Notes: a model not told the origin generated them from the sequence alone. DNA of 64,000 bases from Sphingorhabdus sp. SMR4y (GCF_002218195.1 NZ_CP022336.1:2723001-2787000), one strand, 5' to 3'. Positions 27,079 through 35,798 are shown, counted from the stretch's first letter. Numbers and translations are program-made.

Positions 27079-28059
27079 ATGACCAAGGCTGTGGGACTAT
27101 TCGGACTGGCACTGTCACTCGCGATTGCTTCGCCGGCGCTTGCCCACGGCAGCAGCGCGGCGGAACCGGCCGCGCACGGCCCGGTGATGAACGCGGATCA
27201 GGTCTATTCGGCTTTCGGCTGGGACTTTGACAAGGCCGAGATCAGGACCGAAAAGGTGGCCGATGGTCTCTATGTCCTGTTCGGACTGGGCGGCAATATC
27301 GCGGTATCGGTCGGCCAGGACGGCACGCTGATCGTCGATGACCAGTTTCCGCAGCTGATGCCGAAAATCAAGACGGCCCTCAAGGATATCGGCAGCGAGG
27401 AGGTCGACTTTGTCGTCAACACCCATTGGCATTTTGACCATGCCGACGGGAATATGACGCTTGGCAGGGAAGGCAGCTGGATTGTCAGCCAGTCAAACAG
27501 CCGGGCGATGATGCTGGAAGACCGGGTCATCAATTTTGGCCCCTTTGCCAGCGAGCAGAAGGCCTATCCCGACCATGCGCTGTCCGACATCACCTTTGAC
27601 CGGACCATGCAGTTTCACATCAATGGTCAGACAATCGAGCTGCTGCATGTCGGTCCGGCGCACACGGATGGTGATACGGCGGTGATCTTTCGCGGCGTCA
27701 ACGCGGTGCATCTCGGTGATGTGTTCAACAATGCCGGCTATCCGTTCATCGACGCGGACAATGGCGGCGACCTGGCCGGAATGATCGCTTTCTGTCAGGC
27801 CGTCCACGACATGATCGACGACGATACCATCGTGATCCCCGGGCACGGGCCGGTCGCCGACCGCGCGAAGCTGGCCCGCTATATCGAGGTTCTGACGATC
27901 ATCCAGGGCCGGGTCCAGGCGCTGATCGACGATGGCAAAAGCCTCGAGGAAATCATGGCGGCGAAACCAACAGCGGAATTTGATGCCGAGTTCCAGGCCA
28001 ATGCAATGATGCTGCCAAGCTTTCTGAGTCGGGCCTATGCGAGCCTGACGCGGAAGTAG
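27079..28059 (+). CDS. Exported metallo-beta-lactamase-fold hydrolase
   Basis: A 326-residue protein with a signal peptide ending SPALAHG near residue 22. The metal-binding motif HWHFDH is at residues 116-121, with further ligands in the VGPAHTDGDT, LGDVFN and IPGHGP segments. This is the family of periplasmic MBL hydrolases with unknown substrate, distantly related to lactamases and quinoprotein-associated proteins. It follows the TetR gene by 30 bases on the same strand. Confidence 0.85.
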   Translation: MTKAVGLFGLALSLAIASPALAHGSSAAEPAAHGPVMNADQVYSAFGWDFDKAEIRTEKVADGLYVLFGLGGNIAVSVGQDGTLIVDDQFPQLMPKIKTALKDIGSEEVDFVVNTHWHFDHADGNMTLGREGSWIVSQSNSRAMMLEDRVINFGPFASEQKAYPDHALSDITFDRTMQFHINGQTIELLHVGPAHTDGDTAVIFRGVNAVHLGDVFNNAGYPFIDADNGGDLAGMIAFCQAVHDMIDDDTIVIPGHGPVADRAKLARYIEVLTIIQGRVQALIDDGKSLEEIMAAKPTAEFDAEFQANAMMLPSFLSRAYASLTRK

Positions 28060-28062
28060 CTT

Positions 28063-28953
28063 CTACTCCGCCGCTTCGCCTTCGGGTTCCAGCTTGTCCT
28101 GCGTCCGCAGTTCGAAATCGCTGGCATCATGGCGTTCGCGGAGCTGGCCTTCGAGTTCGCCCCAGGCGCGATTGACCATCTTGCCGCGCTGCACCGCCGG
28201 CCGCTCGCCAATCATGTCGGTCCAGCGGTTCATATTCTTGTAGGATGCGGTGTCGAGAAATTCGGCGGCTTCATAGACGATATTCTTGACCAGCGCGCCA
28301 TACCAGGGCCAGATCGCGATATCGGCGATGCTATATTCGTCGCCGGCCATATATTCATTGTCGGCGAGATGCCGGTCGAGCACGTCGAGCTGGCGTTTCA
28401 CCTCCATCGCAAAGCGGTCGATACAATATTCGATCTTGACCGGCGCATAGGCATAGAAATGGCCAAAGCCGCCGCCGAGATAGGGGGCGCTGCCCATTTG
28501 CCAGAACAGCCAGTTCAGCGCTTCGGTGCGCTTGCCATGATCTTCGGGAAGGAGTGCACCGAATTTCTCGGCGAGATAAAGCAGCATCGAACCGGATTCG
28601 AACAGGCGAGTCGGCGTCTCGGTACTGTGATCCATCAGCGCCGGGATCTTGCTGTTCGGATTGATGTCGACAAAGCCGCTGCCGAATTGGTCGCCTTCGC
28701 CGATATTGATGTAATAGGCGTCATATTCCGCGCCCTTGTGACCGAGAGCCAGAAGCTCCTCGAGCATGATCGTCACCTTGACGCCATTGGGCGTGGCCAT
28801 CGAATAGAGCTGCAGCGGATGCTTGCCGACCGGCAGTTCGACTTCCTTGGTCGGACCGGCGATCGGACGGTTGATATTGGCAAAGCGGCCGCCATTGGCC
28901 TTGTCCCATTTCCAGACTTTCGGGGGCGTGTAATCGGGCAGATTGTCGGTCAT
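28063..28953 (-). CDS. Glutathione S-transferase of the YghU/YfcG group
   Basis: A 296-residue glutathione S-transferase-like protein. The N-terminal extension PPKVWKWDKANGGRFANINRPIAG and the thioredoxin-fold segment LYSMATPNGVKVTIMLEEL, then NPNSKIPAL and LFESGSMLLYLAEKFG, are diagnostic of YghU-type enzymes, which use glutathione or bis-glutathione for disulfide-bond reduction and peroxide chemistry. The ATG at 28953 has AAGGAAT upstream and matches the family start. It may be the last gene of the CaiB-acyl-CoA dehydrogenase set on the same strand. Confidence 0.9.
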   Translation of the reverse strand: MTDNLPDYTPPKVWKWDKANGGRFANINRPIAGPTKEVELPVGKHPLQLYSMATPNGVKVTIMLEELLALGHKGAEYDAYYINIGEGDQFGSGFVDINPNSKIPALMDHSTETPTRLFESGSMLLYLAEKFGALLPEDHGKRTEALNWLFWQMGSAPYLGGGFGHFYAYAPVKIEYCIDRFAMEVKRQLDVLDRHLADNEYMAGDEYSIADIAIWPWYGALVKNIVYEAAEFLDTASYKNMNRWTDMIGERPAVQRGKMVNRAWGELEGQLRERHDASDFELRTQDKLEPEGEAAE

Positions 28954-29069
28954 GGGATCATTCCTTTTTGGATGGGCCGTTGTTGCTATGGGCAAGCGAT
29001 AGCATCGGTACGCGCACTGATCACGCAAGTTTTTCTGCGTCCGCTCCAAGCGAACTTTTGGTCAAAGGC

Positions 29070-29384
29070 CTAGTCGCGTGGCGGAATGCTGTGCACCATG
29101 GTGATAAACTGCAGCGTCGTTCCGGCACGGCGATGTTCGGACAGGGCCTGGTAATCGGGATCATTATACCAGGCGGTGGCCGCTGCCTCGTTGGGGAAGC
29201 GGAACATCACCACCCGGCCTTCCGGCGGGGCCGCGCCTTCAAAGGTGACGCTGCCGTCATCATAGGTGATGAACTCCCCGCCATGCCGTTTCAGGATCGG
29301 GAAGAATCCCTTTTCATATTCCCGGTACTTCGCTGCATCCTGCACGGTGAAATTGGCGACGACATGGACGGGTTGTTCGGTCAT
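29070..29384 (-). CDS. DUF1330 small protein
   Basis: A 104-residue dimeric ferredoxin-fold protein of the DUF1330 group: VVANFTVQDAAKYREYEKGFFPILKRHGGE and the later VVMFRFPNEAAATAWYNDPDYQAL are family hallmarks. The function of the family is unknown. The start is eleven bases after the stop of the acyl-CoA dehydrogenase upstream, so it is cotranscribed with the catabolic genes. Confidence 0.85.
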   Translation of the reverse strand: MTEQPVHVVANFTVQDAAKYREYEKGFFPILKRHGGEFITYDDGSVTFEGAAPPEGRVVMFRFPNEAAATAWYNDPDYQALSEHRRAGTTLQFITMVHSIPPRD

Positions 29385-29395
29385 ATTTCTGCTTC

Positions 29396-30592
29396 CTAGT
29401 TCATTTCCGCGAAGGTCTTGTCCTTGTCGACCCGCACATCCTGCGGCAGGCCAAGGACCCGTTCGGCGATGATATTTTTCAGAATTTCATCGGTGCCGCC
29501 GGCAATTCTGAGGCCCGGCGCCCACATGAAGCTTTCCTGGAATATCGCATCGGAAGGCGCTTCGTCCTTGTCGACGATCAGGCCGAAATGGTCCTGCATC
29601 TCGATCGCACTGTTGCAGATGTCCTGCAGATGATTGGCATTGATGATCTTGCCGATGGCATTTTCCGGACCCGGCGTTTCGCCGCGCGACAGGGCGGTCT
29701 GGGTGCGGAATTTGGTCAGCTTGTAACCCTGCGCCGCAACATACCAGTCGGCCAGCTTGGCACGGAAAGCCTGGTCGGACAGGGTGCCGGCGGACCGCGC
29801 ATAATCCATGATTTCCTTCCAGTCGGGGCCCGGAGAGCCGCCAACCGCCAGCCGTTCGTTCATCAGGGTGACCAGCGCCACTTTCCAGCCCATGCCGGGC
29901 TCGCCGAGCCGATCGCTGTCGGGAATGCGGACGTCGGTGAAATAGACTTCGTTGAATTCCTTGCCGCCAGAAGCCTGATGGATCGGCCGGACATCGACGC
30001 CCTTCTGCTTCATGTCGACGATGAACATGGTCAGGCCCTTGTGCTTGGGCACATTGGGGTCGGTACGGACCAGAAGGATGCCATAATCGGAATAATGGGC
30101 GCCAGATGTCCACACTTTCTGGCCATTTATGACCCATTCGTCCCCATCTTTGACCGCTTTTGTCTTGAGACCGGCAACATCGGAACCGGCGGCCGGTTCG
30201 GAGAAGAGCTGGCACCAGATCTCCTCACCCATCAGCGCTTTCTGGACATAGCGTTTCTTGTGCTCGTCCGATCCGAAGGCAATCACCGTCGGTACGCACA
30301 TGCCAAGGCCGATGGCGAAGGGACCGGTCGGCGCGTCAAACTTGGCTTCTTCCTGGCCCCAGATGACCTGCTGCATCACGGTGCCGCCGCGGCCGCCCAT
30401 TTCCTTGGGCCAGGTGATCTGCGCAAAGCCGCCTTCCGCCTTGGTCTTCTGCCAGGCCTTGGCGCGCTCGAGAAAATCCTCGCGGCCACCCGAGCGGAGT
30501 GCGCCCGGCGTCTTGGGCTTGAGATGCTGCGAGAGAAAGGCATTTGCCTCGGCGCGAAATTCTGCTTCATCAGGCGTATCATTGAAATCCAT
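29396..30592 (-). CDS. Acyl-CoA dehydrogenase, large-subunit type
   Basis: A 398-residue acyl-CoA dehydrogenase with WCQLFSEPAAGSDVAGLKT and WTSGAHYSDYGILLVRT in the middle domain and the C-terminal IAGGTDEILKNIIAERVLGLP of the large partner. The ATG at 30592 has GGAAGG upstream and is preferred to 30610. It pairs with the small-type gene at 30677-31789 immediately upstream and is followed by the DUF1330 gene. Confidence 0.9.
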   Translation of the reverse strand: MDFNDTPDEAEFRAEANAFLSQHLKPKTPGALRSGGREDFLERAKAWQKTKAEGGFAQITWPKEMGGRGGTVMQQVIWGQEEAKFDAPTGPFAIGLGMCVPTVIAFGSDEHKKRYVQKALMGEEIWCQLFSEPAAGSDVAGLKTKAVKDGDEWVINGQKVWTSGAHYSDYGILLVRTDPNVPKHKGLTMFIVDMKQKGVDVRPIHQASGGKEFNEVYFTDVRIPDSDRLGEPGMGWKVALVTLMNERLAVGGSPGPDWKEIMDYARSAGTLSDQAFRAKLADWYVAAQGYKLTKFRTQTALSRGETPGPENAIGKIINANHLQDICNSAIEMQDHFGLIVDKDEAPSDAIFQESFMWAPGLRIAGGTDEILKNIIAERVLGLPQDVRVDKDKTFAEMN

Positions 30593-30625
30593 CTTGTGAC
30601 CTTCCTTCAAACTTTTCGAAACCGT

Positions 30626-30660
30626 CCGTTCGTGCTGAGCTCGTCGAAGTACGAGTGTGC
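30626..30660. repeat. Half copy of the interspersed palindromic repeat
   Basis: Only one arm is present: CCGTTCGTGCTGAGCTCGTC followed by GAAGTACGAG. It lies between the two subunit genes of the third acyl-CoA dehydrogenase pair. Confidence 0.7.
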
Positions 30661-30676
30661 ACCCAGGGTTCCAGTT

Positions 30677-31789
30677 TTAGTCATTCTTCGCTTCGAGCGC
30701 GCTGACCAGCTTCTCTTTCCAGACCGCCGGGCTGCCCGCCTGCACCGCCAGCAACTTGGCGCGGCGGTAGAAGAGGTGGCAGTCCACTTCCCAGGTGAAG
30801 CCCATGCCGCCGTGCGTCTGGATATTTTCTTTCGAGGCGAACCAGTAGGCCTCCGATGCCGCGACCCGCGCTGCGGCGGCCGCTTCGGGCAGTTCCGCCG
30901 CATCGCTCGACAGCGCCCAGGCACCATAATAAGCATTGGAACGGGCGACCTCGTTCTTGACATACATGTCGGCCAGCTTGTGCTTGATCGCCTGGTTGCC
31001 GCCGATGGCGCGACCGAAGGCGACGCGTTCCTTGGCATATTCATTGGCCATTTCGAGACAGCGCGAGGCGCCGCCCAGTTGTTCGAAAGCGAGCAAGACC
31101 GCCGCCCGGTCGTTGATCTGGTCGAGCAACGCCATACCGTTGCCCGCTTCGCCGAGAAGCTCTGCCGCTGCGCCGTCGAAGCTGATCGTGGCGTGGCTGC
31201 GGGTGGGTTCGAGCGTCTTCACCGGCTCGCGCGTTACGCCGCTCTGGCTGAGGTCAGCGATGACCAGACTCTCGCCGCTGCCGTCTTTCACCAGCACCAC
31301 CGCATGGGTGGCGATATCGCCGTCGGTCACCGGGATTTTCTTGCCGGATATCACGCCGTCCTTCAGCCGCGTGGCCAGCGCGCCGGCCTTGATCTCGCCC
31401 GGCCCTTCGCTGACCGCGATACAGCCGATCAGGCTGCCGTCGGCCACGTTCGGCAGCATCCGTGCCTTCTGTTCGTCGCTGCCCGCGATTTTCAGCGCCT
31501 CGGCAAAGAAATAGGCCGAAGATCCGAACGGAACCGGGGCCAGAACACGGCCCAGTTCCTCGGCGATGACACATAGTTCGAGCATGCCGAGACCAAGCCC
31601 GCCATATTCCTCGGGAATCGCCGCACCGAGCCAGCCCATTTCGACAATCTGTTTCCAGACGTCTTCATTGTGGCTCTTGCTGTCATCGTCCAGCACGGCG
31701 CGGACATGCGCGCTGGTGCATTGCGCTTCCAGAAACTTGCGCGCTTCGTCTCGAAGAAATTTTTGATCGTCGGAAAAATCAAAATTCAT
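30677..31789 (-). CDS. Acyl-CoA dehydrogenase, small-subunit type
   Basis: A 370-residue acyl-CoA dehydrogenase homologue with the C-terminal motif IQTHGGMGFTWEVDCHLFYRRAK of the small partner in heteromeric enzymes. N-terminal and middle domains are recognisable. It is the second gene after the CaiB-type CoA transferase (41-base gap) and precedes the large partner. The expected complex would dehydrogenate a bulky or branched acyl-CoA. Confidence 0.88.
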   Translation of the reverse strand: MNFDFSDDQKFLRDEARKFLEAQCTSAHVRAVLDDDSKSHNEDVWKQIVEMGWLGAAIPEEYGGLGLGMLELCVIAEELGRVLAPVPFGSSAYFFAEALKIAGSDEQKARMLPNVADGSLIGCIAVSEGPGEIKAGALATRLKDGVISGKKIPVTDGDIATHAVVLVKDGSGESLVIADLSQSGVTREPVKTLEPTRSHATISFDGAAAELLGEAGNGMALLDQINDRAAVLLAFEQLGGASRCLEMANEYAKERVAFGRAIGGNQAIKHKLADMYVKNEVARSNAYYGAWALSSDAAELPEAAAAARVAASEAYWFASKENIQTHGGMGFTWEVDCHLFYRRAKLLAVQAGSPAVWKEKLVSALEAKND

Positions 31790-31830
31790 GGTTCAGGCCT
31801 CATCCCGTTGTTTATATTCTTATCATTATC

Positions 31831-33042
31831 CTAGTCGTCATTGGCAGGCATGTTCAGCGCCCCGCGTATCTCCTCATTGTCCGCGCCCAGCGTTGGCGGA
31901 TCGGCATAGATATTGGCCGGGCTGGCGGAATAATGCACCGGATGCTTGATCGTTCTGTATTTGCCGATCTTCTCGCCTTCGCGTTCCTGCCAGAAACCGA
32001 CCTGCTGCAAATGCGGATCGGTCAGCACATCCTCCATCTTGTTATAGCGCATCGCCGGAATATTATGTTCGTCGAGCAGCGGCAGCCATTCTTCCGTGGT
32101 CTTGGTCGCGGCAATTTCCTCGATCAGGGCATAGAGCGCGGTGATATTCTTGGTCCGCTGCGAATAGTCCGAGAAACGGGGCTCATCGAAGACACCCGGT
32201 TTGCCGCCCAGTTCGAAAAATTTGCGCCACTGGGCATCATTATAGGGCACCAGGCCGATATAGCCATCCTTGGTCGGATAAGGCTTGCGGTTGGCGTTGA
32301 TCGAGCGCGTATAGGCCAGCTTGCCATTGCCCGGGATGAAAGTCTCGCCCCACAGATTCTCGACCATGTTGAACCAGGTGAAGGCTTCGAACATCGGCAC
32401 CTGGACAAACTGCCCTTCGCCGGTCTTTTCCTTGTGATACATCGCCGCGAGCGTGGCGTTGACAGCGAACAGGCCGATCGTCTTGTCGGCGACCAGCGAT
32501 GGCATGTAGAGCGGCCGCCCGCTGTCGCCGCGCATCTCGAACAGGCTGGCGAAGCCGGAGGCGCACTGGATCAGATCGTCATAGGCCTGGCGCTTTTCAT
32601 ATTCGCCGCCCTGACCGAACCCGGCGCAATGGACATAGACGATGCCCGGATTGACCGCCTTGACGCTTTCATAGTCGAGGCCGAGCCGTTCCATTCCGGC
32701 CAGCCGGACATTGTGGAAAAACACGTCGGCATGTTTCAGCAGTTCGAGAATGACCGCCTTGTCATCGTCATTCTTGCCGTTGAGCGTGATCGATTTCTTG
32801 TTGCGGTTGAGCGAGGTGAAGATCGGGCCGAGGTCGCCGGTCGGATTGTCGCCGGCATGGCGCATCATGTCGCCGCCAAATTTGCCTTCGCCATTTTCGA
32901 TCTTGATGACATCGGCGCCCATGTCGGCAAAATTGAGAGTGGCAAAAGGGCCAAGGACGACGGTAGACATGTCGACGATTTTCAGACCCTTCAGGGGGCC
33001 TGTCGGTTCCGTGTCCCATTTAAGTTCCGGCCAGCCGCTCAT
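31831..33042 (-). CDS. CaiB/BaiF family CoA transferase
   Basis: A 403-residue class III CoA transferase. The N-terminus GPLKGLKIVDMSTVVLGPFATLNFADMGADVIKIE is a near-consensus CaiB start, and YDDLIQCASGF contains the expected catalytic aspartate. It would move CoA between two carboxylates, activating a pathway acid without ATP. It heads the leftward unit CaiB-acyl-CoA dehydrogenase pair-DUF1330-GST and is divergent from a thiolase-like gene, sharing a palindromic operator candidate. Confidence 0.92.
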   Translation of the reverse strand: MSGWPELKWDTEPTGPLKGLKIVDMSTVVLGPFATLNFADMGADVIKIENGEGKFGGDMMRHAGDNPTGDLGPIFTSLNRNKKSITLNGKNDDDKAVILELLKHADVFFHNVRLAGMERLGLDYESVKAVNPGIVYVHCAGFGQGGEYEKRQAYDDLIQCASGFASLFEMRGDSGRPLYMPSLVADKTIGLFAVNATLAAMYHKEKTGEGQFVQVPMFEAFTWFNMVENLWGETFIPGNGKLAYTRSINANRKPYPTKDGYIGLVPYNDAQWRKFFELGGKPGVFDEPRFSDYSQRTKNITALYALIEEIAATKTTEEWLPLLDEHNIPAMRYNKMEDVLTDPHLQQVGFWQEREGEKIGKYRTIKHPVHYSASPANIYADPPTLGADNEEIRGALNMPANDD

Positions 33043-33094
33043 TCAATATTCTCCATTTTAGCTAGTGCATGATTCCCTGATGCTGTTATCATGT

Positions 33095-33110
33095 TTAATC
33101 GATTGATGAA
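33095..33110. promoter_or_regulatory. Candidate TetR-type operator (copy 5, degenerate)
   Basis: TTAATCG-AT-TGATGAA, two mismatches from the palindrome in the right arm. It lies between divergent CaiB and thiolase-like genes. Confidence 0.45.
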
Positions 33111-33133
33111 CTGTTTATTTTGAGGGAATTAGG

Positions 33134-34657
33134 ATGGAATTGGCAGATCCCAAGGCACCGGTGCTGATCGGTGTTGGTGAGGCTAGCGGCGCGAATTTGA
33201 AGCAATCGCAAGGGCTTGAATGGCCCTCGACGGTCGATCTGGCATCGGCCGCTATTGCCGAGGCGCTGGCCGACAGCGGTGCCGGTGAAAAACTGGCCGC
33301 GTCGATCGATTGCCTGCTCTCGATTCGCCTGTTCCACGACAGCGGTCTGCCGCATGATTGCGGCTCGCCGGAAAATCTGCCCGAAGCGGTCGCCACGGCC
33401 TCCGGTCTCGATCCCGAACATCTGCTCTATGGCGATATCGGGGGGCAGAGCCCGCAGAAGCATCTCAACAAGCTGGCGGCCCAGGTCCATGCCGGCGAAT
33501 ATAAGGCGGTGGTCCTGTCGAGTGCAGAGAATATGGGCACCGTCAAACGGGCCCGGCGCAGCGGTCACAAGCTGGACTGGAGCCAGCCGGCAACCCGCGA
33601 CATGACCGATCTGGTGACGGCGGAGGACAAGATGCTGACCGCCTATGAATGGCGGCAGGGCATCATCAGCATGCCGATGGCTTATGGCATTGTCGAGAAT
33701 GCCCGGCGCGCGCGGCTGGGCATGGACCGGGACAGCTATGCAAAAGACATGGCCGAATTGTGGTCAGCATTCGCCGGTGTGTCGCTGACCCGCGAGCATG
33801 CGCAATTTGCCCGCGACTGGACGGCGGAGGAACTGCTCGCCGAGGATCACGGCAATTACCGGCTCAACGATCCCTACCGCCGCTGGATGGTGGCGCAGGA
33901 TGCGGTCGAACTGGGCGCGGCGGTGATCCTGACCACGGCGGGCCATGCCGCGGACCTGGGCATCGCCGAGGACAAGATGATCTATCTGCACAGCGGCGCC
34001 GACGCGAGCGTGCCGCTGATGAGCCTGCAGGACGATCTGTCGGTCTCGCCGGCGATGCAGGTGGCTTTCCCCAAGGCGCTGGAACTGGCGGAAGTGGAAG
34101 CCGCGGATCTCGGCCCGATCGATATCTACAGCTGTTTCCCGGTCGCGGTTTCGCTGGCGATGGACGCGCTGGGATCGCCGGACCGCTCGCTGGCGTCCTA
34201 TACGCTGACCGGCGGGCTGAGCTTCTTTGGCGGTCCCGGCAACAGCTACAGCGCTCACGGCATGGTCGCCTTGGTGCAGGCCTTGCGCAAGGATGGCAGC
34301 AAGCCCGGCATGATTTCCGCCAATGGCGGGGTGATCAACAAGGAATCGGTCGGCATCTACGCCGCGCAACCGGTGGCTGGCGGCTGGTCCCCCGACAGGA
34401 TTGCCGAACCTGTGCGCATATCGAAGCCCGATCATGTCAAGCCCGACCATTTCTTCAGCGGCAAGGCGGTGATCAAAAGCTATGCCATGCCCTATGGCAA
34501 GGCCAGCCGCGGCGCGGCGAGCCTGTGGCTGGAGGACGAGCAGGGCCTGCCCGCGATCGGCATCCTGCCCGATGCGCCGGAGGACACCGACCTGATCGGG
34601 CTGGCGGTCGATGTGGTTACTGCGGACGAACGCAATATCGCCAAGCTCAGCGGATAG
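33134..34657 (+). CDS. Thiolase-superfamily protein with extra C-terminal domain
   Basis: A 507-residue protein of the acetyl-CoA acetyltransferase-like group found in lipid-catabolic clusters. The thiolase core includes GGQSPQKHLNKLAAQVHAGEYKAVVLSSAEN, where the usual nucleophile cysteine is replaced (GGQSP), and later a DIYSCFPVAVSLAMDALG segment and GGPGNSYSAHGMVALVQALR. The C-terminal 90 residues form the additional domain of these proteins, ending in AVDVVTADERNIAKLSG. Loss of the standard cysteine suggests non-thiolytic chemistry or a structural role. Its last 11 bases overlap the convergent PLP gene. Confidence 0.8.
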   Translation: MELADPKAPVLIGVGEASGANLKQSQGLEWPSTVDLASAAIAEALADSGAGEKLAASIDCLLSIRLFHDSGLPHDCGSPENLPEAVATASGLDPEHLLYGDIGGQSPQKHLNKLAAQVHAGEYKAVVLSSAENMGTVKRARRSGHKLDWSQPATRDMTDLVTAEDKMLTAYEWRQGIISMPMAYGIVENARRARLGMDRDSYAKDMAELWSAFAGVSLTREHAQFARDWTAEELLAEDHGNYRLNDPYRRWMVAQDAVELGAAVILTTAGHAADLGIAEDKMIYLHSGADASVPLMSLQDDLSVSPAMQVAFPKALELAEVEAADLGPIDIYSCFPVAVSLAMDALGSPDRSLASYTLTGGLSFFGGPGNSYSAHGMVALVQALRKDGSKPGMISANGGVINKESVGIYAAQPVAGGWSPDRIAEPVRISKPDHVKPDHFFSGKAVIKSYAMPYGKASRGAASLWLEDEQGLPAIGILPDAPEDTDLIGLAVDVVTADERNIAKLSG

Positions 34658-35684
34658 TCTGCATCTCCAGCAGCTCGATTTTCGGCGTCAGATAGCCGTC
34701 CCGGCAGGGTTCTTCCTTCGCCAGGTCGGTCGAGAGATATTTGCTGTTGCTGTCCGGGAACACCGTGGCCACGGCGCGATATTTGCCGTCGGCGTCCGGT
34801 TCCTGCTGCAAGGCGCAGCGGATCGCGGCGATCAGATTGCCGCCGCTGGAAATGCCGACGCCCAGCCCGAACTGCTTGCACAGTTTCTGCGCCATCAGGA
34901 TGGAATCGCCGTCATTCACCGCGATGACCGGATCGATTTGGTCGAGCCTGACGATCTCCGGGATAAATTCGTCGGATACGCCCTGGATGCGGTGGTGGCC
35001 GACCTTGTGGCCGGTCGAAAGGGTCGGGGATTCAAACGGTTCGACGGGATGAACCGCGATGCCGGCGTCGCGCTGTTTCAGATAGCGGCCGACGCCCATC
35101 ACCGTGCCGCCGGTGCCGACACCGGCGACAAAACCGCCGATCTGGCCACCGTCACCCGCGACCTGGCTCCAGATTTCAGGCGCGGTGCCCTGGCAATGGG
35201 CGTTGCAATTGTCATCGTTGGAGAATTGCCGCGGCAGGAATGCACCTTCATTCTTGCCCAAGGCTTCGGCCATGGCGATCGAGCCGAGGAATCCGCCTTC
35301 CTCCTTCGACACCAGCCGGATATCGGCGCCGTGGCTGGCGATGATGGCGCGCCGTTCGACGCTCATCCAGTCGGGCATGAAGATCGTCACCGGATGGCCG
35401 AGCGCGGTGCCGAGCGCGGCCATCGCGATCCCGGCATTGCCGCTGCTCGCCTCGGCGATCCGCTGGCCGGGCTTCAGCGCGCCCGAGCGGGTGGCGTTGC
35501 GGATTATGTTCAGCGCCATCCGGTCCTTGATACTGCCGGAGAAATTATACATTTCCGCCTTGGCATAGACGGTGATGTCCCGCCCCTCGCAGCGGGTGTT
35601 GATCCGCAGCATCGGCGTGTTGCCGATCAGTCCCGAAAGCCAGTGAAATTTGTCGTCTGATGTGCGGCCGACGCGGTCGAGCAT
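34647..35684 (-). CDS. Cysteine synthase-family PLP enzyme
   Basis: A 345-residue fold-type II PLP enzyme. The PLP lysine is Lys53 in NFSGSIKDRMA, the substrate loop SSGNAG is near residue 100, and the phosphate-binding GVGTGGTVMGVG loop and a C-terminal GISSGGN are present. It resembles CysK/CysM and cystathionine beta-synthase-type enzymes; some relatives act in amino-acid breakdown, for example as cysteine desulfhydrases or cysteine/serine lyases. The start follows GGGGGA. It is divergent from an Lrp/AsnC regulator, a common pairing in which the regulator controls the enzyme in response to its amino-acid substrate. Confidence 0.87.
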   Translation of the reverse strand: MLDRVGRTSDDKFHWLSGLIGNTPMLRINTRCEGRDITVYAKAEMYNFSGSIKDRMALNIIRNATRSGALKPGQRIAEASSGNAGIAMAALGTALGHPVTIFMPDWMSVERRAIIASHGADIRLVSKEEGGFLGSIAMAEALGKNEGAFLPRQFSNDDNCNAHCQGTAPEIWSQVAGDGGQIGGFVAGVGTGGTVMGVGRYLKQRDAGIAVHPVEPFESPTLSTGHKVGHHRIQGVSDEFIPEIVRLDQIDPVIAVNDGDSILMAQKLCKQFGLGVGISSGGNLIAAIRCALQQEPDADGKYRAVATVFPDSNSKYLSTDLAKEEPCRDGYLTPKIELLEMQTIR

Positions 35685-35727
35685 ATGGGGTCCCCCTTGA
35701 ACAGGGGCCCGTTATGGATGGGCGAAT

Positions 35728-35743
35728 GGCAAATATCTTTGCC
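35728..35743. promoter_or_regulatory. Inverted repeat in the PLP-enzyme/Lrp divergent promoter
   Basis: GGCAAA-TATC-TTTGCC, perfect arms of six, in an AT-rich gap between divergent genes. It is a plausible Lrp/AsnC binding site. Confidence 0.45.
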
Positions 35744-35751
35744 AATAATCC

Positions 35752-35798
35752 TTTGATGGAGCAAAATATTGTGATAAAAATCTAGTAATGCCATCAAA
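35752..35798. promoter_or_regulatory. Second inverted repeat spanning the Lrp-type gene start
   Basis: TTTGATGG at 35752-35759 and its inverse CCATCAAA at 35791-35798, the latter inside the first codons of the regulator gene. It could serve autoregulation. Confidence 0.35.

Noticed and set aside
29588-31576. 662-codon plus-strand frame opposite the third acyl-CoA dehydrogenase pair
   Set aside because: Codon-bias shadow of two well-defined genes and the half repeat between them.
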